Source: Octadecabacter sp. (GTDB taxonomy: Bacteria > Pseudomonadota > Alphaproteobacteria > Rhodobacterales > Rhodobacteraceae). Taken from it: a DNA stretch of 8,814 nt. The DNA is taken from assembly GCA_018500065.2 (NCBI GenBank), contig JAHBAO020000215.1:1-8814 (forward strand), written 5' to 3'. The notes beneath the pieces are model-generated. The model had not been told where the DNA came from. It saw only the letters and a program-made list of their open reading frames with translations, and did no database searches. The position numbers and the translations under genes were made by a program. Positions 1 to 5,464 of the stretch are shown piece after piece (the stretch's first letter is position 1; every line of letters starts with the position of its first letter).

Positions 1-36
1 GACCATGATGACCATGATGACCATGATGACCATGAT
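1..36 (+). repeat. 9-bp tandem repeat (GACCATGAT)x4 encoding the ZnuA Asp/His loop
   Basis: Four perfect head-to-tail copies of GACCATGAT fill the first 36 bases, and the copy number may be higher because the window begins inside the array. Each unit is exactly three codons and encodes Asp-His-Asp, so gain or loss of a unit by slippage keeps the znuA frame and only changes the number of histidines in the flexible metal-binding loop. Confidence 0.9.
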
Positions 37-567
37 CACGGTGAGGTCGGCGATGTCGACCCCCATGCTTGGATTGATCCACAAGTCGCCATCGCTTGGG
101 TTGATGATATTGCTGCTGCGCTGTCGCACGCTGATCCAGACAACAGCGCCGCCTATGCTGCCAACGCAGCAACAACCATCGCCAACCTAACGACATTGGA
201 TGATGACATCGCGACGCAACTGGCGGGCCTTTCGCAACGCACCCTTGTCGTGCCGCACGACGCCTATCAGTATTTTAGCAACCGCTATGGGCTTCCCGCC
301 AGCGGTTCCATCAGCCTTAGTGACGCGACCACCCCCGGCCCGGATCGCATCACGGCCCTTCAGGATTTGATCCGTGAAAACGACATCACCTGTGTGCTCA
401 GCGATCCGCAATCGCGCACCGAATGGGTCGATCTTGTTCGCGAAGGCACCGACGCCAATAGCGCCCTCGCTGACCCGCTTGGCACCGCCTATGCACAAGG
501 GCCGGACCACTACGCTGCGACCTTACACGGATTGGCCAATGCCTACGCCGCGTGCCTTGCTGACTAA
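1..567 (+). CDS. znuA: Zinc ABC transporter periplasmic zinc-binding protein ZnuA, C-terminal part (5' end outside window)
   Basis: This is the substrate-binding lipocalin-free cluster A-I protein that captures Zn2+ in the periplasm for the ZnuBC importer. Reading frame 1 is open from the first base to TAA at 565-567, so about 188 residues are visible and the N-terminal lobe, including its first metal ligands, is outside the window. The visible part starts in an Asp/His-rich loop (four Asp-His-Asp units), typical of ZnuA rather than manganese-binding relatives. It is followed by DPHAWIDP, whose His matches the second-lobe-proximal ligand, and by VVPHDAYQYF, whose His matches a further zinc ligand. 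Two Cys, in DITCVLSDPQ and in the final YAACLAD, match the C-terminal disulfide pair known in E. coli ZnuA. The family assignment is from remembered family motifs. No znuB, znuC or zur gene follows on the right; in this group they usually lie upstream of znuA, so they may be to the left. Confidence 0.92.
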   Translation, partial: DHDDHDDHDDHDHGEVGDVDPHAWIDPQVAIAWVDDIAAALSHADPDNSAAYAANAATTIANLTTLDDDIATQLAGLSQRTLVVPHDAYQYFSNRYGLPASGSISLSDATTPGPDRITALQDLIRENDITCVLSDPQSRTEWVDLVREGTDANSALADPLGTAYAQGPDHYAATLHGLANAYAACLAD

Positions 568-729
568 AGCGATTCACCAAAACGATGCAGGCGGTGCATG
601 CTGCTACTGCCTGCTTTTTCGGCCTGCGCAAGGCTCATCGGGTTCAGATCCGCAATCCACGTATTGCCCACTTCGGTGTAGCCCGCAGGATTTTTCTCAC
701 GCAACTCAATCGAGATAGGTGCCCCGCAT
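564..729 (-). pseudogene. Protein-like reading frame of about 54 codons, apparently frameshifted at its 5' end; unrecognised
   Basis: On the minus strand a frame open from 728 down to TAG at 564-566 encodes a protein-like chain that includes ISIELREKNPAGYTEVG, NTWIADLNPMS and a final MHRLHRFGESL. An ATG at 729-727 is preceded by GAAGGGG (738-744) at a spacing of 8 bases, a good ribosome site, but it reads MRGTYLD and stops. Removing the single C at 726 would join that ATG to the long frame, starting MGAPISIELRE. The stop overlaps the znuA stop, as with the other convergent pairs here. I do not recognise the family. Alternatives are a decayed gene, a sequencing error, a gene using an internal start such as TTG (704-702), or chance antisense coding across the znuA terminator. 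Confidence 0.35.
587..619 (+). terminator. Rho-independent terminator after znuA
   Basis: Twenty bases after the znuA stop, GCAGGCGGTG (587-596) can pair with TACTGCCTGC (605-614) to give a 10-bp RNA stem including two G.U pairs, with an 8-base loop. It is followed directly by five T (615-619). The geometry and distance suit a znuA terminator. The same bases lie within a minus-strand reading frame (564-729), so either reading could be the accidental one. Confidence 0.65.
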
Positions 730-759
730 CACACAGGCCCCTTCTACCGCATTGCCTTT

Positions 760-845
760 GTTTTATAAATATCTCAGGGGGATGGCGCTTGCGCCAGGGG
801 GACTGGTCCCCCTTCTTTCTTGCGCACCGCAGGTGCGCCCCCCCC
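760..845. repeat. GC-hairpin spacer cluster of the kind common between Rhodobacterales genes
   Basis: The stretch before the mttB-like stop packs several hairpins: GGCGCTTGCGCC (784-795), GGGGGACTGGTCCCCC (797-812), and GCGCACC-GCA-GGTGCGC (822-838), followed by a run of C. Read on the minus strand it ends with CCCCCTGAGATATTTAT. From memory, short hairpins followed by CCCC-xGA-TATTT strings are very common in intergenic spacers of this bacterial order, often at gene ends. It probably acts as an end-of-transcript structure for the mttB-like gene, but no T-run follows on that strand, so this is inferred. Confidence 0.5.
797..821 (+). terminator. Second plus-strand terminator-like hairpin
   Basis: GGGGGAC (797-803) pairs perfectly with GTCCCCC (806-812), and the pyrimidine tract TTCTTTCTT (813-821) follows. 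Read rightward it looks like an intrinsic terminator and would stop leftover transcription from znuA before it runs antisense into the mttB-like gene. The T tract is broken by two C, so efficiency is uncertain. Confidence 0.5.
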
Positions 846-861
846 GCTCGCCGCAGGCGTT

Positions 862-2424
862 TTAGAAATCGGTTGGCGCGCCGCCCTCAGATTTGCGTCG
901 CGCAACAAAATCCTCCAACTCACTGCGAATACCCGCATCCATCGGCGGTTCTTCAAAGGTATTGATGATCTCTTTGAATATCCGGTGCGCGCGTTCGGCG
1001 GTCCACTCCGCCCCCGCCAGTTCCCAAGCTTCAAAATTGCGCCAATCTGATGCAAACGGCGAATAAAACGCCTTCTCGTAGCGGTCCTGCGTGTGCTGGA
1101 TGCCAAAGAAATGCCCGTTTGGACCAACCTCTTTGATCGCATCAATCGCAATGTCTTCCGGTGCGGTCGCGGTTATGGTCGGTTCCATATAGCGCTGGAT
1201 CATCTGCAATACTTCGCAGTCCATCACGAATTTCTCTGGTGACGCGATAAGCCCGCCTTCAAGCCAACCCGCTGCGTGGTAAACCATATTGGTCCCCGAC
1301 TGCACCGATGCCCAAAGCGCGTTGGTGGTCTCCCACATCGCTTGGCCGTCCGGAACATTGGCCGCACAAGACCCGCTTGATCGCAGCGGCAGCCCGTAAA
1401 ACCGCGCCATCTGCCCCGTCATCTGCGTGGCGCGCATGTATTCGGGCGTCCCAAACGCAGGCGCACCCGATTTCATATCAACATTCGATGTAAACGTCCC
1501 AAGAACGCAGGGCGTGCCTGGGCGCACATATTGGAACAACGCAATTGCCGACAGCGCCTCGGCCACGGACAGTGCAACCGCGCCCGACATCGTCACCGGC
1601 GCCATTGCGCCCGCCAGCGTAAACGGTGTGACAACCACGGCCTGCCCGCGCCGCACGCAGCGCAAACAGCCATCAATCATTGGCACGTCATGCTTAAGTG
1701 GCGAGGTCGAGTTAATGTTGGTGTACATCTTGGGTGACGCTGCAAATTCTTCGTCTGTCCAACCACCGGAAATCTGCACCATGTCCATCACGTCTTCGAC
1801 CCGTTCCTTCCCCAAGGAATAGGCGTGCGCGGCCTTGTCGCTGATCGTGAGTTTGTCAAACACCACATCAAGGTGGCGCACAGAGGCATGCACATCCACA
1901 GGTTCAACCGGATAGCCGCCGGCAAAGTGAATACAGTTGAAATGCTGGGTCAGGCGCAACAAGTCTGCGCATTGCTTGCGGTTGCCACTGACTTTTTTAC
2001 CGATCTCAAGGTCAAAATAGTTGGGCGGCGAAGACACGTTGCCGAACAAGATATGCCCGCCGCCAACCGTGATCTTACGATCCGGATTGCGCGGGGTAAT
2101 GTCAAACTGCTCGGGTGCGTTGCCGACCATCTCCATGACCCAGTCACGGCCCATTTTCACGTTGGTGCCGTCAACGGTGCAGCCCGCTTGCTTGAACAGT
2201 TCAATCGCTTCTTCGTTCAAAAATTCGATGCCGATTTCTTCCAGAATACGCATCGCGCCATCATGAATCGCCTGAACGCCATCCCCGTCAAGCGGTTCGG
2301 TTGGGCGGTCGGTGTTTACAGGAACACGCCACGGCATTTGGTTGATGTCCGAGGTCTGGCGTTTCGCAGTATTGGACGCGCGTCCACCAGAACGGCGACG
2401 ACGGGGTTTGGAAGCATCAGACAT
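862..2424 (-). CDS. MttB-family (trimethylamine methyltransferase family) corrinoid methyltransferase homologue, non-pyrrolysine
   Basis: A 520-residue protein of the MttB superfamily. Members move a methyl group from a quaternary or tertiary amine to a cob(I)alamin carried by a partner protein, feeding methyl groups into tetrahydrofolate metabolism in the cytoplasm. Length and the 'SSGSCAANVPDGQAMWE' stretch fit the family. The classical enzyme has pyrrolysine, encoded by UAG, just before the [V/L]PD[A/G]Q motif; by that alignment the residue here is Asn356 (AAT codon), so it is a non-Pyl homologue, like the glycine betaine demethylase branch. The substrate cannot be read from sequence. The N-terminus (residues 1-22) is an unstructured basic tail with five consecutive Arg. 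The ATG start is supported by AAGGGA (2432-2437) 7 bases upstream. No corrinoid protein or methyl-THF partner gene is next to it. It lies 99 bp after the HAD gene on the same strand and probably has its own promoter. Confidence 0.88.
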   Translation of the reverse strand: MSDASKPRRRRSGGRASNTAKRQTSDINQMPWRVPVNTDRPTEPLDGDGVQAIHDGAMRILEEIGIEFLNEEAIELFKQAGCTVDGTNVKMGRDWVMEMVGNAPEQFDITPRNPDRKITVGGGHILFGNVSSPPNYFDLEIGKKVSGNRKQCADLLRLTQHFNCIHFAGGYPVEPVDVHASVRHLDVVFDKLTISDKAAHAYSLGKERVEDVMDMVQISGGWTDEEFAASPKMYTNINSTSPLKHDVPMIDGCLRCVRRGQAVVVTPFTLAGAMAPVTMSGAVALSVAEALSAIALFQYVRPGTPCVLGTFTSNVDMKSGAPAFGTPEYMRATQMTGQMARFYGLPLRSSGSCAANVPDGQAMWETTNALWASVQSGTNMVYHAAGWLEGGLIASPEKFVMDCEVLQMIQRYMEPTITATAPEDIAIDAIKEVGPNGHFFGIQHTQDRYEKAFYSPFASDWRNFEAWELAGAEWTAERAHRIFKEIINTFEEPPMDAGIRSELEDFVARRKSEGGAPTDF

Positions 2425-2455
2425 CTAAATTTCCCTTGTTGATCCCCTCCAGCCT

Positions 2456-2467
2456 GACACGCGTGTC
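2456..2467. promoter_or_regulatory. Perfect 12-bp palindrome upstream of the mttB-like gene (possible operator)
   Basis: GACACGCGTGTC is a perfect palindrome 32-43 bases upstream of the mttB-like ATG, between it and a second GACA...TGTC repeat. It is placed where a repressor near the transcription start could bind. No regulator is identified, and a short GC-rich palindrome can occur by chance. Confidence 0.35.
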
Positions 2468-2486
2468 CGCCCGCGCCTTGCCTTTT

Positions 2487-2503
2487 GCGACACATATTGT
2501 CGC
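2487..2503. promoter_or_regulatory. Inverted repeat GCGACA-N5-TGTCGC upstream of the mttB-like gene (possible operator)
   Basis: GCGACA (2487-2492) and TGTCGC (2498-2503) are exact inverted repeats around an AT-rich centre CATAT. They extend to TTxGCGACA...TGTCGCxAA with one mismatched pair on each side. It shares the GACA...TGTC core with the palindrome at 2456-2467; the centres are about 33.5 bp apart, near three helical turns. That suits one dimeric regulator binding two sites on the same face. It could instead be an RNA hairpin at the end of the HAD gene, but no T-run follows. Confidence 0.4.
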
Positions 2504-2523
2504 GAACCAAACCTCAAGCCGTG

Positions 2524-3222
2524 CTAGAGTCCCAACCACTCGGGAAGCTCAGCGATTGAGTTCAGGACAACATCCGCAAGCGGCGCAAGCTCCGCGCGGC
2601 CTGCGACACCTGTTAAAACCGCGACAGCTGCCATCCCCGCCGTGCGCCCTGCGCGTAGGTCGTGGGTGCTGTCACCAACCATCGCGCAGGCGCGCGCATC
2701 AAGGCCGGTCGCCTCACAAAATCCGTGCAATTGCCCCGCCGCGGGCTTGCCACCGTATCCGGAATCTGACCCAACGATGAAGTCAAACAAGGCTTCGGTA
2801 TTTGCCGCAGCCAGATGCGCGCGCGCGGGTGCTTCGCCGTCATTGGTAGCCACACCCAGCTTTAATCCCGCATCCCGAAGGGTCGTCAGAAACGGCACCA
2901 ACGGCGTCGTTTCGACCTGCGGCGCGACGATTGCGGCCGCGTTAAACCGCGTGATCAGCGCCTCGGGAGATGTTTCCGGAACAAAGGGCAGTGCAGCTTG
3001 GGCGATTTCGCTCACCGTGCTCGCGATCACAAGGCTTCCGGCGCGAAACAGCCCTGCATCAAGGTCATACCCAAGCGCATCGGCCAGTTCCCCAAGGCGG
3101 GCCGGGTCACCCTTGGTTTCCGCCACGAACACATCGCGCGCCCACGCACCCCACGTCGCGTTGAAATCAAATAAAGTGCCGTCTTTGTCGAAGACCACGC
3201 CTTTGATGTGAGAATTGCTCAT
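2524..3222 (-). CDS. HAD-superfamily phosphatase, phosphoglycolate phosphatase (Gph)-like
   Basis: A 232-residue cytoplasmic hydrolase with all four HAD motifs: FDKDGT with nucleophile Asp12 and acid/base Asp14, motif II Thr126 in GVATND, motif III Lys159 in GGKP, and motif IV GDSTHD with Asp184 and Asp188. Residues about 20-95 form a helical C1 cap, as in phosphoglycolate phosphatase and related small-metabolite phosphatases. Length is normal for that group, but the substrate cannot be fixed from sequence. I chose the ATG at 3222, not a TTG two codons earlier at 3228, because it forms an ATGA overlap with the TGA of the DUF3572 gene. That overlap implies translational coupling, which also explains the weak ribosome site. 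Confidence 0.87.
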   Translation of the reverse strand: MSNSHIKGVVFDKDGTLFDFNATWGAWARDVFVAETKGDPARLGELADALGYDLDAGLFRAGSLVIASTVSEIAQAALPFVPETSPEALITRFNAAAIVAPQVETTPLVPFLTTLRDAGLKLGVATNDGEAPARAHLAAANTEALFDFIVGSDSGYGGKPAAGQLHGFCEATGLDARACAMVGDSTHDLRAGRTAGMAAVAVLTGVAGRAELAPLADVVLNSIAELPEWLGL

Positions 3223-3497
3223 GTCCAATGCACCGCTTGCGCGCCCGGCAATGCATAACGCGCCATTAGGGGTTCTTCATACTTTAGGGCGATCACATCG
3301 CAAAATGCGACCACCCAGGCATCATCCATCGTCAGGAATTCCAACACCGACCCGAGGAAAGCGGGGTTTTCCGCCTGTGCCCGGATATCGTCCGCTTCAG
3401 CCCCCGATGAGCCAAGAAATAAAGGCAAAAGCTCGTCGTTGCCAGCCAGCCAAGCAAGGGCGGAAATGGCGATATGTTCGGCACGTTCAGGAGTCAT
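3219..3497 (-). CDS. DUF3572 family small protein
   Basis: A 92-residue acidic, helical, soluble protein without signal peptide or membrane segment. The pattern ERAEHIAISALAWLAGND near the N-terminus followed by an FLGSSGAEADDIR stretch and FLTMDDAWVVAFCD is the DUF3572 signature as I remember it. The function is unknown. In many alphaproteobacteria this gene sits beside divK and pleD, and here it lies 94 bp from pleD in divergent orientation, with no divK. Its stop overlaps the HAD start by four bases. The ATG has no clear Shine-Dalgarno sequence (the preceding bases read AATTATCCTCA), so it may be translated weakly or from a very short leader. Confidence 0.8.
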   Translation of the reverse strand: MTPERAEHIAISALAWLAGNDELLPLFLGSSGAEADDIRAQAENPAFLGSVLEFLTMDDAWVVAFCDVIALKYEEPLMARYALPGAQAVHWT

Positions 3498-3528
3498 TGA
3501 GGATAATTACCAATGCGGAAAGAGTTTC

Positions 3529-3539
3529 TTAACCATTAA
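3529..3539. promoter_or_regulatory. CtrA-like site TTAACCATTAA between DUF3572 and pleD
   Basis: TTAACCAT (3529-3536) is the CtrA half-site form described in Caulobacter, here run on into a second TTAA (3536-3539) with a three-base gap instead of the seven-base gap of the full TTAA-N7-TTAA site. It lies 52 bases before the pleD ATG and 31 bases before the DUF3572 ATG, so bound CtrA could affect either gene. Family knowledge: CtrA controls motility and cyclic-di-GMP genes in Rhodobacterales. The assignment is an inference from an 8-base match in a GC-rich genome. Confidence 0.4.
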
Positions 3540-3591
3540 GGGGGCAATCTATTCAGAACGAGGCTGAGGTAAAGCTCGGAAGGAAACAAGA

Positions 3592-4983
3592 ATGGCTGGT
3601 GAAATTCTTATCGTTGATGCAGTGGCGACCAATCGAATCGTGCTGAAGGTGAAACTTCTGGGTGCCCAATATCGCGTTCGCCTTTGCGAAACTCTGGCCG
3701 AAGCGAAGGCTGAAATCGACGCCTCCCTGCCCGATCTCATCCTGCTGGGCACCGCCATCGGAAGGAAATCCGTCCACGCGTTTTGCACCGCGTTAAAGGC
3801 CGACGAAAACGCAAACCTGATCCCGATCATTGCCACTGGTGGCTTTGCATCCCCGCGGGACCGCGTTGCAGCCCTCGAAGCGGGCGCCGATGACGTTCTA
3901 TCCAAACCGTTCGACGACCACATTCTACAAGCCCGCATCCGAAGCTTGTTGCGCAGCCGGGATGCCCGCCAGGAATTGCGCATGCGCGAAGGAACCCGTA
4001 CGGCACTTGGTTTCGCAGAAGCCTGCAGCGAATTTACTGCGCCAACACAACTGGTCGTCGCGTCTTTGGACGACACCGTTGCGCCGGACCTTAGAGACCT
4101 GTCAAAGACTTTGCAGAACGTACAAGTCACTGCGTCTGAAACAGAAAGCATTGTGCGTGGGACAGTCCCGCAAAACTCCATTGATCTTTTCTTACTTGAT
4201 TTTCGAGCAGGGCTTTCGGACGACAAAGCACTGTTTCGGATCTTGTCCGAACTTCGCAGCCGTTCCGCGACACGACACTCTGCGATCATGGCACTGCTGC
4301 CCGCAGATGCGGGCCACGCCGCAGCAATGGCGTTGGACCTCGGGGCCAATGACATCGTTTGCTTGACCGTCGATGCCGATGAAATCAGGCACCGCTGCGC
4401 CGTTCTGATCCAAGCCAAACTTGAAGCCGACGCCCTGCGCCGCACCGTTGAATCCGGCCTTGAAGCCGCCATCACCGACCCGCTCACAGGGCTGTTCAAT
4501 CGCCGCTATGCTATGCCGCATTTGTCACGGCTGTCCGCTGAAAGCCGCAAAAACGGGCGGCAATTTGCGATCATGGCGCTCGACCTCGACCATTTCAAAT
4601 CGGTGAATGACACCTACGGTCACGCGGCGGGCGACGAGGTGTTACGCCAAACAGCGCAGCGTTTGCAGGGCAACTTGCGCGCTGTTGATCTGCTTGCGCG
4701 GATCGGCGGTGAGGAATTCCTCGTCGCGATCCCGAACAGTGATGTTGTGCATGCCCGCAAAGCCGCAGAACGCCTGTGCAGATTGATCGGTGGATCACCA
4801 TTTTTCGTCGGGCCCGACCGCCAAGAAGTGCGCCTGACAATGTCCGTCGGCGTCTACCTGAGCGATGGGAAAGACAGCGGTGAAGTGGTGGAAAACCTTG
4901 GGGAATTGGTAAACGCCGCAGATGTCGCGCTTTATGCGGCCAAGACCGGTGGGCGCAACAAGGTCAGCCTGTCCGCCGCTTAA
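3592..4983 (+). CDS. pleD: PleD-type response regulator diguanylate cyclase (REC-REC-GGDEF) with degenerate first receiver
   Basis: A 463-residue cytoplasmic enzyme that makes cyclic-di-GMP from two GTP. It aligns with Caulobacter PleD without gaps across the first receiver (about 1-120): Asp9 and Lys105 are kept, but Asp10 is Ala, the phospho-accepting Asp53 is Gly (codon 3748-3750) and Thr83 is Gly. The second receiver (about 150-275) has Asp203 in LFLLD but no conserved Lys, reading NDIVCLTVD. The GGDEF domain (about 290-460) is intact: DPLTGLFNRRY, the metal-binding LDLDHFK, GGEEF at 372-376, and the product-inhibition site RAVD (363-366) five residues before it. AAGGAA (3580-3585) lies 6 bases before the ATG. 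It probably is catalytically active and feedback-inhibited, but not switched by phosphorylation of the first receiver. Its stop codon interlocks with that of the convergent sensor-like gene. Confidence 0.93.
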   Translation: MAGEILIVDAVATNRIVLKVKLLGAQYRVRLCETLAEAKAEIDASLPDLILLGTAIGRKSVHAFCTALKADENANLIPIIATGGFASPRDRVAALEAGADDVLSKPFDDHILQARIRSLLRSRDARQELRMREGTRTALGFAEACSEFTAPTQLVVASLDDTVAPDLRDLSKTLQNVQVTASETESIVRGTVPQNSIDLFLLDFRAGLSDDKALFRILSELRSRSATRHSAIMALLPADAGHAAAMALDLGANDIVCLTVDADEIRHRCAVLIQAKLEADALRRTVESGLEAAITDPLTGLFNRRYAMPHLSRLSAESRKNGRQFAIMALDLDHFKSVNDTYGHAAGDEVLRQTAQRLQGNLRAVDLLARIGGEEFLVAIPNSDVVHARKAAERLCRLIGGSPFFVGPDRQEVRLTMSVGVYLSDGKDSGEVVENLGELVNAADVALYAAKTGGRNKVSLSAA

Positions 4984-5462
4984 TCGCTTTGTCTGCGGGC
5001 CGCTGGCCCACGACGCGCTTGGGCTTCCAAACGGTCGGCAAATGCGGCACGCTCTTCAGGCCCCATGTCTTCAATCTGCGCAGTCACCGCTTCCAAAACG
5101 GCGCTTTGCCCTGATTGCAGCCGCGCACGTTGGCGCGACAACGCCTCACGAAAGGCCGCCTCGTCAAAGACATCGGCCCGCAACGTCGCCAACAAAACCT
5201 GCATATCTTCGCGAATTGCTGAGCGATCCCTGCGCTGAAACGCGCCGCTTTCACGCAATGCATCGCGTACAGCATCGCGGCGTTCACCGTCCATCGCGCG
5301 GGTCAGCGGGCCAACCGTCAGGTCAATGCGCTGTGGTCCCCCCGGTCCGCCACCGTTGAAAACCGCGCCCGCGACAACGCCGACCACCAGCAAGTTCAAA
5401 GCAAGTGACGCGATAAGAAGACCGCGCTGCAATCGCCCTTTTTTCTTTTGCTTTTCGGCCAT
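4980..5462 (-). CDS. Membrane-anchored periplasmic protein of the CnrX/ZraP-like 'heavy metal sensor' class, lacking His and Cys
   Basis: A 160-residue protein with a Lys-rich cytoplasmic start (1-13), one membrane helix (about 15-35), a Gly/Pro hinge (36-43) and a highly charged helical periplasmic domain (about 44-150). That domain has the MGPEERAAFADRLE stretch typical of the Metal_resist family (CnrX, ZraP, CpxP/Spy-like folds). By analogy with CnrX it would sense a periplasmic signal and act on an anti-sigma factor. The chain contains no His and no Cys, so the His-based metal sites of CnrX and ZraP are absent and the family name may mislead. It is third in the sigma cassette: its ATG lies two bases after the previous TGA and is served by GGAGGG (5469-5474). 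Its stop shares TTAA with the pleD stop. Confidence 0.8.
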   Translation of the reverse strand: MAEKQKKKGRLQRGLLIASLALNLLVVGVVAGAVFNGGGPGGPQRIDLTVGPLTRAMDGERRDAVRDALRESGAFQRRDRSAIREDMQVLLATLRADVFDEAAFREALSRQRARLQSGQSAVLEAVTAQIEDMGPEERAAFADRLEAQARRGPAARRQSD

Positions 5463-5464
5463 CC

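Noticed and set aside
1..38. Tandem repeat as the edge of a CRISPR array or a replication iteron cluster
   Set aside because: Units are contiguous with no spacers and are in-frame codons of the ZnuA histidine loop.
1825..2442. 205-codon plus-strand open frame
   Set aside because: Antisense to the mttB-like gene, which has the motifs, ribosome site and length of a known family.
2487..2503. Inverted repeat read as the terminator of the HAD gene
   Set aside because: No T-run follows on the minus strand, and the AT-rich centre with symmetric flanks fits a protein-binding site better.
2524..3228. TTG start two codons upstream for the HAD phosphatase
   Set aside because: The ATG at 3222 forms a standard ATGA overlap with the previous gene and needs no unusual start.
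3549..4499. 316-codon minus-strand open frame
   Set aside because: It lies wholly antisense to the well-supported pleD gene, is rich in Ser/Arg as expected for a shadow frame, and shows no family motif.
4980..5462. Naming the sensor-like gene cnrX or zraP
   Set aside because: Topology and context fit, but the defining metal-ligand histidines are absent, so a metal-specific gene symbol would mislead.
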